Part shown: in pieces, positions 12,880 to 24,900 of the stretch
Position numbering within the stretch: position 1 is the first letter of the stretch
How the letters are laid out: each line of letters starts with the position of its first letter
Assembly: GCA_016169945.1 (NCBI GenBank)
Contig: JADLSH010000145.1
Coordinates: 3,347,501 to 3,411,500 of the forward strand
Origin: Trachythela sp. YZ-2020
Lineage: Eukaryota > Cnidaria > Anthozoa > Malacalcyonacea > Clavulariidae
Length of the DNA: 64,000 nt
Reading direction: 5' to 3'
The notes under the pieces: model-generated
Seen by the model: only the letters and a program-made list of their open reading frames with translations
What the model was told of the DNA's origin: nothing
The model's database searches: none
Program-made: the position numbers and the translations under genes

Positions 12880-14149
12880 CAGGGCGACTATAAGATAGGG
12901 CGGCGAAACGGCTAGATAATGTCGTGATCAATGTGTGATGCGCTTTGGGACTGGGGCGACGCGGCCTCTGTGTATTTAAAAAAAAAAAAAACAAGGAGTG
13001 GAAAAAACTCCAGGTGGATCGAGTAAATGATTAATATTTTAAAAAGTATTCAGTCGATTGTTGCTGTATTTTTTCAAGATGTTATTCAAGCCTTTTAGCG
13101 TTCATACAACAAGTTTTAAGGCGTTCTGTACTATCTAACATATAAAATTTTGTGTTTTAAATCTCGAAACATTGGTGACTTCCCTGTCCAATTTCGCCCC
13201 GCTCGCAAAACAATTTACTAATTTCGTACCTTAGAATCGAGCTAGAACGTAGCTTTTTTTAAGACAACACTGCCACGAATTAAATTTTATTCCTGCCCTA
13301 TATTGTCGTGTAATTTTTTGAACTTTTTTTGCTATAGCATGTCAACTGCAGCATAAAAATTGGGTTGTAGTGTAAAAATTTCTCAGGTTCGACTGTTTTG
13401 AAAATTCGCTTATTTCAAAGGTAGTCAAACACACTAAGACCACTTTTGCAATTTCAATCTACACAAAAATATATACGCTTCAGACCATAAGAACATCATT
13501 TGCCAAAAACAAACATTTTAAGAGATATTGCCGATTTTGTAAAGACGAAGGGTCATTCCATCCATCACGAGATCTTCGGCAGTTCCAACCCCGGTTGGTT
13601 TTATAGAAAATTCAACCGATTCTTTTGGCACCAGAACTTAGTAAATCCCAGGGCAGTTAGACCATTAATAGATGTATATTTGGTATAAATATCGTTTCTT
13701 AATTTTTTGAACTTTTTTTGCTACCTGCCATTGAATGCGCATGAGTATGACAGGCAATAGACAAATTTGGCTAACGCTGTTTACATCAGTGTGTTTACGT
13801 CGTTGCTACCCAATTCACAACTTCGGATAACTCACATGCCTGGTTACTATTGTTCTAGTTTGCGAAAACATTGAATAGAACAAAAGTAACTAAGCATTAG
13901 AATTATGTATAAGAGCTATTCACTCATGTAGATCATTCTAATGCTTAGTAACCTTTGTTCTATTCAATGTTTTCCCGAACTAGAACAATAGTAATTTCTG
14001 GCCTGTGTATATAACAAATTTGTGGTAATTTTCTTTAACAAATAAAAATGTCTCCACATGCATAAGAAGACTATTTGGGGGGTCCCGCGCATCACACATT
14101 GATCAGGGGTTACATTGCTGTTTCGCCGCCCTATCTTATAGACGCCCTG
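12880..14149. mobile_element. Non-autonomous DNA transposon with about 65-bp terminal inverted repeats
   Basis: The left end (from CAGGGCG at 12880) and right end (to CGCCCTG at 14149) are inverted copies over about 65 bp. They share CTATAAGATAGGGCGGCGAA and GATCAATGTGTGATGCGC. The CAGGG termini resemble hAT elements, but the flanking 8-mers do not match, so a target-site duplication is not confirmed. No transposase is visible inside. A nested hairpin lies at 13849-13995. Confidence 0.75.
13849..13995. repeat. Nested inverted repeat (hairpin)
   Basis: Arms of about 60 bp: TTGTTCTAGTTTGCGAAAACA-type sequence on the left matches the reverse complement of the right arm ending GAACTAGAACAATAG, with about 25 bp between. 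It lies inside the 12880-14149 transposon. Confidence 0.8.
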
Positions 14150-14309
14150 ATGATATACAGTGCAGGCTATTCATATGTCTTTTGGACTTTCTACAGCACG
14201 GTCTAGTTTTCAGACCCTCATGATTGTTTAAAAGCCATTTACACCATTCATTATATAATATGGTACATACATGCGTACACAATTACATAAAGGACATAAC
14301 ATACCAATT

Positions 14310-15170
14310 ATTTAACGCCAGTGGAGGTTCTATTACCTATTCTTATAATACAATATGATGATCAACTTTTGTGGAAAAAACAAATAGAAACCATTGTATC
14401 CAAGGTGTCTAAAGGTATAGGTATGCTGCGGCGAATAAAGAGTTGTGTCCCAAAAAGAACATTGATAAATGTTTATAATGCGATAATACTGCCATATTTT
14501 GATTATTGCTGCCTTGTTTGGAGTAACTGTAGTGAATATCTGCTTGACAAACTGCAAAAAATGCAAAACAGGGCTGCAAGGGTCATCACTGGCAGACCAT
14601 ATGAAATAGCAACAAAAGAAATACTTAAGGAGTTAAATTGGCAACCTCTAACTGATCGCTGGGAGAAAAATAAGTTAGTGTTCATGCATAAAGTGAAAAA
14701 TAGGGTGTTACCAGAAAGTATGAACAACCTGTTTGAAATCGCTAACAATCAAAACTATAATTTACGTAGTAATGATAATGATTTTGTTTTACAAAAGCCA
14801 AAAACAAATTATATGAAAAAAAGTATTAGTTATAATGGGGCAATAGCGTGGAATAACAGCAAATATGTCAATTGGGCAATTTAAGGCTGCACTCGACCGC
14901 AAATAATGAGAATGATCGAATTTCTTATTTGATTATATTATATTATATACTGTACTGTTTTCTGTAAATATCTTTACATCTGCTAATATTCCCTGTATAT
15001 AGTTGTTTAATTTAATCTAATTAGTTATTATGTTGTAAATAGTATAAATTCTGTAATTTCAATTTTTTGTAAATATTTTGTAAACGGCCCCTTTGAAATC
15101 AGCTATATATACCTAAGTGTGCTGAAGGGTTACCGTTTTTAAATAAGAGTTAATAAATAACTAAATAATA
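14310..15170 (+). pseudogene. LINE polyprotein C-terminal fragment (third copy)
   Basis: The open frame 14321-14884 has the post-RT thumb and C-terminal region of a CR1/L2-like LINE: DDQLLWKKQIE, ISKAIG-type helix, YFDYCCLVWSNC, LQKMQNRAARVITG, YNLRSND and SYNGAIAWNN blocks. At the end a one-base shift moves the usual GQFKAAL tail (about 14870-14910) into another frame, and the stop at 14884 results from that shift. An AT-rich 3' region runs to about 15170. The RT catalytic part is absent, so this is a 5'-truncated dead insertion. Confidence 0.78.
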
Positions 15171-15505
15171 TTGTATTAATTTGTTTCGTTATATAAGCCT
15201 CGTTATACAGACGAGCAAGTGTTCCTTGACAATTTCCTTGGCGGGTTTATTTGCATGTTTGTTTGTACGGCAAACAAGTGTTTTTTCGATTAGTTTTCCT
15301 TGACAAGTGTTAGGAGACCGCGGAGTCATTTTTGGATTGGGGGAGGGGTTTATGGGGCATGCTTCCCCAGAATGTGCAGTCTCTGAAATGTCATTGCATG
15401 CACTTTTGGGGAAGATTTAATATCACAAGAATTCTTTCCAAATATTTGGTCAAACGAAATGCTGCTGACCGCCAAACCTAGACCGATCGCACCTACGCAA
15501 CGAAT

Positions 15506-16115
15506 CAGGGGCGTAGAAAGCTCATTGATGAAATCTAGACCATGGCATTTTCGGCCATTTTGAAGTGTTACTGAAATGAACGGTAAAGCTGAGAAGATTT
15601 CAAAAGATTTAGAGCAGTTTGATGCTAAGGTAGGCGATCTTGAAAACCGCTCGCGTCGCAACAACGTATGCTTTGATGGTATACCAGAAGATCACAACGA
15701 ATCTTGGACCGCTACTGAAAATAAAGTGAAGCAAGTCCTGGCCAATAACCTACAAATTGAAACTAAAGAATTCACCATTGAGAGAGCACATCGCGTTGGT
15801 CGAGCAAGACAGCCCAATAGTAAACCACGAACAGTCGTTGCGAAATTCCAGAGCTATAACACTCGCGAACTGGTTTTGAGCAAGAAAATAAATCTTCAGG
15901 GGACCAATATCAGGGGACAAAAAATACTATGCAAAAGCAAACCGTCAATAATTCATTTTTCGTAAATGAAGGAGAACTATAGAATGACTGCAATGAAATT
16001 GATACGTAATTCTTAATGCGATTTCTCCCTAGTTTATATTTTTCTTCAAATACGAGCTTTTTGGGGGGGGCTTGTTTAACATTGGGAGGCCCTCCTCCCG
16101 CTTCCTACGCCCCTG
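15506..16115. mobile_element. hAT-type element with 8-bp target duplication
   Basis: The ends are CAGGGGCGTAG (15506) and CTACGCCCCTG (to 16115), a short inverted repeat with the CAGGGG start usual for hAT elements. The flanking 8-mers CAACGAAT at 15498-15505 and 16116-16123 are identical, as expected for hAT insertion. No hAT transposase is present. The interior holds a LINE ORF1-like open frame (15576-15965). Confidence 0.85.
15576..15965 (+). pseudogene. LINE ORF1-like (RRM, L1-type) fragment inside a hAT element
   Basis: The 129-residue frame shows the L1/Tx1-style ORF1p pattern: a coiled-coil end (LENRSRRNNVCFDGIPE), an ENKVKQVL helix, the IERAHRVGR block and an RRM-like body (TVVAKF, RELVLSKK). 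The N-terminal coiled coil and the C-terminal domain are cut. It lies wholly between the hAT ends, so it was captured by, or inserted into, that element. ORF1p binds the element RNA; this fragment is too short to be active. Confidence 0.72.
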
Positions 16116-16123
16116 CAACGAAT

Positions 16124-16828
16124 CAGTATTTACTGCCAAGACTGAAGAAGAGAATAAAAACCAGTTACTAGCCGAGAGTAAGGGCTGTACGGGAAAATAT
16201 TAAACCGAGGTCTTGTTGTATTGACCGAGCGATAGCCCGAACGGTCGAGGTTGGTAAGTTTAAGGCAATTGATTAATTGAGCAGTTATTTGCAAAAGTGG
16301 AAAACATTCACAGATTTGGTCACGCGAAAGCAAAGGTCAAAGTCCAAAACCCGGTTCATTTTCAAAATCTCAATATCATTTGAACAAATGCATCTGGTTA
16401 AAGGCCATGTCACACGGGGCAACTTTTGCAGCAACTTAATTGCAACGCAATTTCTGCACAGAGCCATGTTATGACTTATGTAGAAATATATTCATAATTA
16501 TGTCGAATATGTTTATAAAATATTAACACAGATATAAAGATAATTAATAATTTAATAACAGTTTTTCGAAAATAGCGGAAAACTACTCGGAAAACATGCT
16601 GCTAGACGCTAGTTCAATTCATTTCATAAAGAACATTTAAAAAAAGGCAAACTACGAAAATATCGACTGTGTCGCTGTTTTAAAGTTATACTTTAAAGTT
16701 AAATGTTTTAAAAAAGTTTAAAATTCCTCTGGCCAATTACAAGTGAATTTTGTAGCCCTTTTTTTAGCCCTTCGTATAGCCAAACACAAAAGAGAAAATG
16801 TGTAAAAATTTACCATATTTTTCGATTT
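16124..16828. other. Non-coding stretch
   Basis: No gene recognised. Short overlapping open frames on both strands have no domain similarity. AT-rich with scattered homopolymers. Confidence 0.4.
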
Positions 16829-17120
16829 AAGGCGGCGTTCAGACCAAGTGCCCGGCACTGGTGCCCGGGCACTGGGCATGATATTCAAAGATATACAGAG
16901 TGGTTCCCAAAGCCTTGTATAATTTTTGGCGGGAAATAGTATATTTCTTATATTAAAGCCTTAAAAATGTGCATGCAATGCGTTTTTCTTTAACAAAGTT
17001 GTCATTTTTATGTTTACTCTGGATTTATGTTTTTGCTACTTATTACTGTGGAACTGGTAGGTCTTACACCTGAAGTACAACATGAGTGTTTAAACCAACA
17101 ATGTATACAGGTGGATTGCA

Positions 17121-17415
17121 ATGAGACATTCATACGAAAGGACATTGTGGTCAGTTTCGAGGGTACAGGGAATTGTAGAGCATGAATACAGACATTTTAA
17201 TGACAGAAAGTGGCTTGAAAGCTATAGAGTTCCCAAGACAATCTTTTCTCAACTTTGTAACTTTTTCAACGGTTCATGCGGTGCAACAACAAGAATGCGA
17301 AAACCCGTACCTGTACAAGTCATTACTGCAATGATATTGAAAAGATTGGGCTAAGGTTTAGACTATCGAGAGATTGGTGATAAGTTTGGAATTGGTGCGT
17401 CAACTGCCAATTAAA
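17121..17415 (+). pseudogene. Harbinger (HARBI1-type) transposase, N-terminal fragment
   Basis: The frame reads RHFNDRKWLESYRVPKTIFSQL, then KPVPVQVITAMILKRLG, a stop at 17352-17354, then GLDYREIGDKFGIGASTAN in the same frame. This matches the order in HARBI1-like transposases: helix, then a tx-YR-IG-x-FGxxxST helix-turn-helix. There are at least two in-frame stops. The DDE core is displaced to 19.3 kb by an insertion. Confidence 0.7.
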
Positions 17416-18440
17416 AAGTAAACGAGGCTATTATTTTACTTTTATATTATAAGTAGTATCTAACGAGCAATTTGATTGGCTAATGCGCGTGCTTTATGAC
17501 GCAATAAAGCACGGCCAGCGTTTTCATTTTTCTCACTTCGTCCCCGCTTGTTAAATTTTCCTCGGAATTGTCAATACAATATGAACAAAATTATAATAGT
17601 TTTAAATCCAAAGTCTGTCAAAAAGCAAGAAAAAATAGACCTAAACGAGATGGAAAAAAGCCAGCCAACAAATAACAACGGAACATAAACGGCGAATAAA
17701 GATTCGTAGCTGTTTCTGAGTTTGAAATATACTTTTTTGCTTGAAAGTTGGCATTCAACGGCGACAAGAAACGCGAAAATCTGTACTATTTTGACATATA
17801 AAGGTACAAAAACTGTTTTTAAACACAAACCAAACCAAATTTATCCACAATTCTAGGTGCAAAAAATTAAAATTAACCATTTTGGCATTGATTTAGATAT
17901 AAACAATATGTGTACAGTTTTTAATCTGTCAAGATGCAACGACAAAAACCTACACAAATACGACATGTTTATGCATTTCTTGACAGTTTGTCTGAGAAAA
18001 TTTTTAACCACCAACCACTGAACTAGCAAAAACACAAAAATATTCAAACAGTACCTTCAAACAAAAACTGCCTGATATATTTGGTTCAAGATGAAAAATC
18101 AACTTGACAGCCAATGTCATCAAAGCAGCTTGACAAAAACGGAAAAACCCTTCGCTTTTATACGAATTCAGGACAATAGTGAAGCAGAACAACGAAAAAC
18201 CAATCTGTCTATCATTGTGCACTATATTTGAAATTTTTTCAACAGTTTTGGTGCCTTTATAAATCCCAAATTTTTGTTGAGTTGCAAGTTTTTCGCTCCT
18301 TCGCCGGCCAGAATTCAAGCTTGTAGTTGTTGCCAAGCAATGAAAACATTAGAAACCTTGCGAGTGACGTCAGTGATTACATGTTAGGAGAATATCAATA
18401 TTGATCTTTGAACAAAATTGTTTACTGTGCTTATATACCA

Positions 18441-18640
18441 CGTATAATATAAAATAATTAAAAAACTCGTCTTGTGCCGTTATGGTGTAATAATGCACTC
18501 GGGAATGTTGGGAGAATACTGAGAAGCGTAAAACACTCGGCTACGCCTCGTGTTTTACAAGCTTCTCTCGTATTCTCCCAACATTCACCCCTCGTGCATT
18601 ATTACACCATAACGGCACGCGACTCGTTTTTTAATTCTTA
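18441..18640. repeat. Long near-perfect hairpin (MITE-like)
   Basis: Arms of about 85-90 bp contain GCCGTTATGGTGTAATAATG on the left and its reverse complement on the right, plus GTTGGGAGAATAC/GTATTCTCCCAAC. The tip carries CTCGGCTACGCCTCG, close to the tip motif of hairpins at 9286 and 44506. It lies in the DNA that splits the Harbinger transposase. Confidence 0.85.
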
Positions 18641-19259
18641 AATAACGAAGAAATTACACACAATCAGTCGACTTAACATTTTTTCTCTTTCTGTTCTTGA
18701 TATTTCCCATTTAATTATTTCAAAATACAATTCAAAATAACAAAAGGAATCTTTATGATACTATAACAGCTACTTTTCGGCTTGAAATTTTCAGAAAAAC
18801 TAAGATTTTTATAGACAATTTCAATGTGCTATAACAACAACAAGCGATCGCGAGAGAAAGACTGGCCCTAAGAAGATGTGTTGCCATGGCTCCCCAAAGC
18901 AGCCAATCACAATGCAGCTGAATCAGAGGACTCTAAATTACATACACCAAAAGGTTAAAAGAGAAAAACTATAGTTTGAAGGGATTTTTGAACCAAATTT
19001 TGGACCAAAATGTGTTGCTAAGGCGTTGCTAAGGAGTAAATTTTTCAAATAAGGTCATTTTTCGAGCTTTTTTCACATAGACTAACTATTTTTTCACAAA
19101 ATGAACTACACAGTTTTAATCTACAGATGTTTAAGTACCTAAAATCATTAACAAATTTTTTTGGAAAAAAATTTAAAAAATCCGTTTATAAGAGGGGATG
19201 ACTACCTTAAAGAGTAGGAATTTGGCCGCAATTATGAATGGTTTTCTTGAGAGATAGGG

Positions 19260-19520
19260 AGAGCACATATGATGATGCAAGAGTATTCAGTGTATCAAAA
19301 ATTGGTGGAGTGGTAACAAGTGGAACCTTGATACCAGAAGATCACGAATTGTCAAAATAATTAATGGCAAAATAATAGAACCATTCCTTACTGGTGACCC
19401 AGCCTATCCTATCTCTAAGCACTTTATGAAGGACTATCCAGGTTATAATCTTTCACCAGAAAAAGAGCAGTTTAACTACAGATTGAACAGGGTACGAATC
19501 CAAATTGAAAGAGCATTTGG
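19260..19520 (+). pseudogene. Harbinger transposase, DDE-domain C-terminal fragment
   Basis: After a DARVFSVSKIGG block, a frame change leads to PFLTGDPAYPISKHFMKDY, then EKEQFNYRLNRVRIQIERAFG. These match the HARBI1-like last catalytic region (LLGDPAYPL) and the following FNxxLxxxRxxxExAFG helix. Stops and a frame shift occur near 19360. With 17121-17415 it forms one dead gene. Confidence 0.75.
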
Positions 19521-19560
19521 ACCCCCCACCCCCTACTCCGCAGTCCCTGCTTTAGTCCAG

Positions 19561-20978
19561 ACAGGTCTCATGAATTGAAATTGAACGACTTTATGTCTAA
19601 ATCAATTGCAACTCATATATTATGCGATTTGTGCCAATATTGTTTTACTATTTTGCATTCAAATGAGGATGGAATAAGGATAAATGAGGTATAGAAAACC
19701 TTTATACATTAACAATGTCGTGTTTTCTACAACTATTTTACTGCTACATCTGGTACCTCTATTAATAATTGGTCATGAGTAACATATAGGCTTTCCATAT
19801 TTAACGATTTTTCGTATAGTCTATAGAGCTGAAAATTACAGTATAAAACTACACAACCAGAGACCTTCGGTCTGTACTATCTTTCCCGTGAATCTTAACT
19901 TACATGTAGACGATTTCGTGTTACTATAATGGAAACCTTACGATGTAGGACGGCAACGTGATGACGACGGCCAAAACAAACTCGTTGCACTAAATGATTG
20001 TAAAGAAAACTTGTCGTGTAGGATCAATCCTCCGACAAGTCTTATAGGATCAATCCTATAAATTGGTACAAATTAAGGAGGTTAAGACAGGGGGTCTTTG
20101 TGATTGAGAGGAATATTTTACTTCAGTTCTGAGTCAATTTGCTGAGTACCACTTCTCGCGGCTTGAAATGCAGGCGTTGTTTACAAGACGTAAAAATCTG
20201 TAGTTTGCCGCTGTAAATAGAGCAAAGACGACGTCTAAAACGCCCGTAGTATATTAGCTATTAATTTTTTCTAAAATATAAATTTCACTGTATTTATAGC
20301 CGTCGTCATCACGTCTTAAATCGTAAGGTGTCCAATTTCACAATTCGCCGCAAAAACAATATTTTGCCTTATATTTATAGTAACTTGGTGTAACGAGAAA
20401 GTGCTGATTTTTAGTTCACAAGACGGCATACATATACATATACAGTGGCGTACCGAGCGGAAGTGTAGGGGGTGTTCCCTCCAATTTTTAAAAATAAATG
20501 TTGGCAAATTGAGCTTCGGTCAAAACGTAGAATTTAAAAGTAACTCGGTCGGTAAATTTAAAAATTTCAGAAAGCGACAGGGCCGTCGGCAGTATTTGTT
20601 CATCCAGGATTGTACTTCTTTTCATACGCAGAGCCAACTACAATCAACTCTATAACTGATTATTTCAAAACCTGGGAATGAGGTTGTAAAAAGTGTGTTA
20701 AAAATCTTGAATTCCTACTTCACAATTTTGATCAAAAATCCTCTCAGGAAACACGGAAAATGCACTTCCGAGGCTTAAAAGTTTCATGGGGGGGCACCCA
20801 GGTAAGCTCCCCTAATAAAAATTTGCTTAGCAACTAACATCGCTTTGTTTTTGCCCCACAGTGGAAATTTTCTTGGCAGCCACGCCATTTCAAACTGCTT
20901 TTACTTATTCGTATTCATCAGCATCAAATTTTCACTTTTGTATCAAGAATTATCTTAACAGTGAATCTAATCTAAAAC
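19561..20978. other. Repeat-rich stretch without a recognised gene
   Basis: Contains a CAGTGGCGTACCGAG motif at about 20441 that resembles a hAT end with no partner found, and a short repeat (AGGATCAATCCT) near 20020-20060. No open frame looks like a real gene. Confidence 0.4.
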
Positions 20979-21129
20979 CTAAAAGTTATAGAATAATATA
21001 ATGTAAAATTTTGCAGCAATCAATTGTATATCATAACTAGGAACGGGATACGTTGCGACCATGTCGTCCCAGTTTCTTAGATAACCTTTTGTGATTGGAA
21101 ATTCCAGCACAGACACTTGAATTCGTTTT
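20979..21129 (-). CDS. Candidate terminal exon of the RNF213-like gene
   Basis: On the minus strand a TTAATTTTTAG acceptor precedes a frame encoding KRIQVSVLEFPITKGYL... and ending MVATYPVPSYDIQLIAAKF...NF-stop. The MVATYP...IQLIA pattern resembles the last residues of vertebrate RNF213 (a short acidic/aromatic helix near the C-terminus). Against it: the donor at 21905 leaves phase 0, whereas this frame needs two upstream bases. Either another small exon lies between, or this is not the real end. Confidence 0.3.
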
Positions 21130-21152
21130 CTAAAAATTAAATCCGTCGAGTT

Positions 21153-21377
21153 AATAGGGAGCTTTAGCAATGACTACGCAGTAGAATACGCCATCTTGCA
21201 AAAGTCATAGTCGTTGGGCTTTTGACTACGAGATTTTTGATAAATCTTTAGCAAATTTTTGCTAAATCTCGTAATCAAAAGCCCAACGACTACGACTTTT
21301 GCGAGATGGCGTATGCAAACAACACCGCGTATGGCGCGAAAATAACGAAATCTCGTACTCGCTGCTAAAGCTCCCTA
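21153..21377. repeat. Hairpin MITE next to the RNF213-like 3' end
   Basis: Inverted arms of about 80-90 bp share TAGGGAGCTTTAGCA, GCCATCTTGCAAAAGTC and GTCGTTGGGCTTTTGACTAC with their reverse complements. The outer ends (AGGGAGCTTTAGC/GCTAAAGCTCCCT) are short terminal inverted repeats. Confidence 0.85.
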
Positions 21378-21905
21378 ATAACAGTTATATAACAAGAATG
21401 TTTTCGTTAATATAACCTGACTATTCTGTATCGTAGAATGCTCAAAGTGACGCGCCCTCCCTTAAAAAGTAACGCTTCTAAAAAACCCGAATGTGGTCCC
21501 CCCAAAATAGCGGTGTAAATATGTATATTCGCATATTTTACCATGAAGCGAAGTACCTTATACGTTAATTTGACAAAGTAGTTCTAATTTCTCACTAGGC
21601 TGTTGATCTTTTTTTAACAGTAGTTAATAACCCGAAATTGGCGATTTTCTCTCGAAAGTAGTGGCCCTTCAAACGTACTGTAGTAGTCCCTATGGCTTCT
21701 AAATCTACAGGTAATATACCTCGCACCTTATTCCTTTTCCCAAGCAAAAAATACGACGTTTGAAACCGTGTCGTATTTTCAAATAATGCAGGAGCGCAGT
21801 TAAAAACGTTCAACTTGCTTGTCTCAGACATCGAAAAAATTTTGAATGAGCATTATTCAATGGAATTGGGTACATCCAAATTTTGATAATGGAAACAGAA
21901 CTTAC

Positions 21906-24900
21906 CTGCTCAAGATGTTTTACTATAGCATGAATATACTCCAGCTTCATCTCTCTAGGAATAACATCTGGACTTGGAGCTTGACCTGGTGACCACAACG
22001 AAGGTTCGCTCAACGACGAACCTAATGGTTTATGAGATTCTGGAAGAAATTTTTCTGCCGAGAGATAACGGAAGACGAAACGTCGCAACGCTGTAAGGAA
22101 TTGCTTGGGTTTTAACGATCCTTTTCTGCTATCCACCAAACCATTAAGACTTTTCTTGGTTTCCTCTGTTAATTCTGCACGGAATTGTATTGGCAGTCCT
22201 TTAATTGTCCCATCAGCAAGCAGGTCTTCCAAAGCTTCATAAAGAGCGGCAATATGGGTAAGTTGTATGGAGGTTCTGGGTTCCGGCAGCAGATCAACTG
22301 GGAAAGGACTAGGGAGCTTTGATTTCCATTTATCAGCAAATTTTACCACCGTCATCTCTTGATGGATTGGAATTGACTGCATGTTAAGCACAAATATGAC
22401 AACCTCGATATGCTGAAGCAGATTTTGAGCATCTTGGATTCTGCGTTCTTTTAAACGATGTAGCCCTTGGCATATCTCTTCCGACAATGACTCGCTTTTA
22501 GGACATAATTCACGAATCTTCGTTAGCATTCTGGCACTAGAGTGGAAAAGTTCCTTGGAGAATATGAATGTGTTTAGAGATTCTGTAAGGTAGCACTTTC
22601 CAAATGCAATCTCATTCGCCAATTCTATTTCCATTCGTTCAAAATCATAATCGATGTCTTCACCATGTCGGTACTCCAGCTTTTGTGCATAGATGAGGAA
22701 TTCATCTGGCCAATTAAAGTTGATGATGTCTTTCTCCTTGGCTTCTTGAAGAGAAATGGACATAATGGCACAACAAGTTTCGTTCTTTTCAAGAAAACTT
22801 AGAGCAGGATGTCGAGTGCGTATTGATGTGAGGATCATCTCGTCCAAAATGTTGTTCTGGATGGATTGAAGAATCTTGATTGCTGTACATAGATAGATGC
22901 TTAAGTCACCTTCTGTCAGGCAGTAGCCTACTATACAATTGTGTTCCATTAAGAATGGCATCTTATCTATGCCTTCAGGTAGCAGCTCTTGGTCGACAAA
23001 ATCTCGCATGCCATTCCAAGCGTTAATAAACTCCTTTTGTTCAGGTATTCGTCCTTCGATAAGATCGTTGATGAGCTTTGATTCTGCTTCCTTCCGGCTA
23101 ATGCGGTGGGTTAACATTGATGAGACTAACCGACTCCATCTCAAGAGTGGAAATAAGCAAGCAAGGTAAGGCAGCTCATCAAACTTTGAAAGCAATACTG
23201 CCAGAACTCTATGTTGCTCTTGAAAATCTTTGGAGGAGTTGAGAAATATGGATCGTAATTCCGTGAAAGATGGCTGTTTTGTTACGCGAAATAATCTTTT
23301 CAATTCTTTATTCTGTTTCTTAAGCTCGGACGGATATTCATCAAGTTCCTGAATCAACGCACGTTCTTCATTCTTTTCGTCGAATTTCATTCTAATTTCT
23401 TTTAGAAGTCTTGAAGATCCAAGGGCTTTAGGCAAAACATCTTTAGCAATATTTGCAAATTTGTTTTCCCACTCTACACATTCTTCACGTGTTGAGAAGA
23501 TAACTTCGCTGAAGATTTTGCCTTGAATAAGCTCTGTACATTCTTCAACGACAAGATGCATGACATCCACTGCAGTACGACTCTTGCATGAGAGGATAGT
23601 CGATAAGTATTGTAAGTCATCTTTGACACGCTTGAAGCAAATATCTGCTGGATCTTTACATATTCTTCCAGAGGAGGATCCTTGTTTATCTAGAGGCAAT
23701 AGAGGCGATACAGCTTCATTTGACGAAAATCCGAAGGCAACTCCAGCGTAAAGGCAAGCATAAACGATCAAATCTAATGCACGATAAACAGATGCATCCA
23801 TATTCTCGGTACATTCTTCCCACTCTTTGGACTTCGTCACCAGACAGTGAGCCTTGGTTGGGTCAGATGAGGTTGCCTCACAGTCATCGTTCAAGGTCTC
23901 TGTCCCACAGTGTGGACATATGTTTTGCACTTGATCGTCTTTGAATTTAATTCGTAAGTGGCAAGAACAAGTTACCGGTGTAGATTCATTGCATAATGTA
24001 AATTGATCGAAAACTCGACGCTTTCTATCTTCATCATGCGCGAGAATCCAGGTACCATGACATTCCTCTGGGTTGGAGAAATATTGGAATAGTGGAGAGA
24101 TCTCGCACTCAATACGACTTGCTAGAACACACGAGACATGAAGTATTAACAATGCTGTCTCAATTTGAATTGTCGATGATTGTAGAGATATCTGTAAGTC
24201 AGGATGGTTGAAGTTTTCGCGACCAATTATTCTCAGAAGAAGTTCCTTCAAAGGAGACGGAAGATCTTTGGACATTTCCGAAAACCAATCGGCCAACCGT
24301 TCTTCTCTGTTACTAAGATTACCAACCGCTTTCTTTATGTAAAACTTATTTATCAGGATTCCCAACAAAGCTAGTCGATGGCTTGCAGAATTTTGACATT
24401 TTGTCAAGATGGTAAGCATGTCGCCTTCGTTCTTTTGGATAAGTTGCCAATACGCAGCTTTCACTTCTTCGTATTCCTCTAGTCTGTAAACAGAGACAAG
24501 TTCGACTTTGTTAACGATCTTGCATTGCTCAAATTGGTTCTTAATCACAGGAAGTTTATCACTCTCACAACAAAACTGGTGAAGGTCAAACATGGTCATA
24601 CCGGCTCCATAAAGTTGTTTCAGGAAGAATATTTGAAGCGATGATCTTCTGTCACCACCGACTGCCAAGAGAGAGTTAATCTCTCCCATAATAGGAATGT
24701 CACCCTCATTTCCATATATGTGTTTTGATAACTTTGTATAGAAGACTCGGAGAAACGCGACGGATGAAAGAAGCACTAGACCGATGTTATCTTCACCTCC
24801 ATTTAGGACTTTGGTGGCACAACGAAGACACTTAAGCAGTTCACATTCTGGATCTGTAAGCTTTTCAATAACACAACGTTCGTCGGACATAAGGATCGGA

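Larger units (their letters stand above)
16829..19530 (+). mobile_element. PIF/Harbinger DNA transposon, interrupted by a later insertion
   Basis: The 5' end appears to be TTAAGGCGGCGTTCAGACC (about 16829), the TTA-plus-GC-rich start typical of Harbinger elements. Transposase pieces occur at 17041-17415 and 19260-19520. The roughly 1.8 kb between them is unrelated and includes a large hairpin (18441-18640). The 3' terminus was not found; sequence after 19520 looks like a different repeat. Confidence 0.65.

Noticed and set aside
20441..20820. hAT-like end CAGTGGCGTACCGAG
   Set aside because: No inverted partner or target duplication found.
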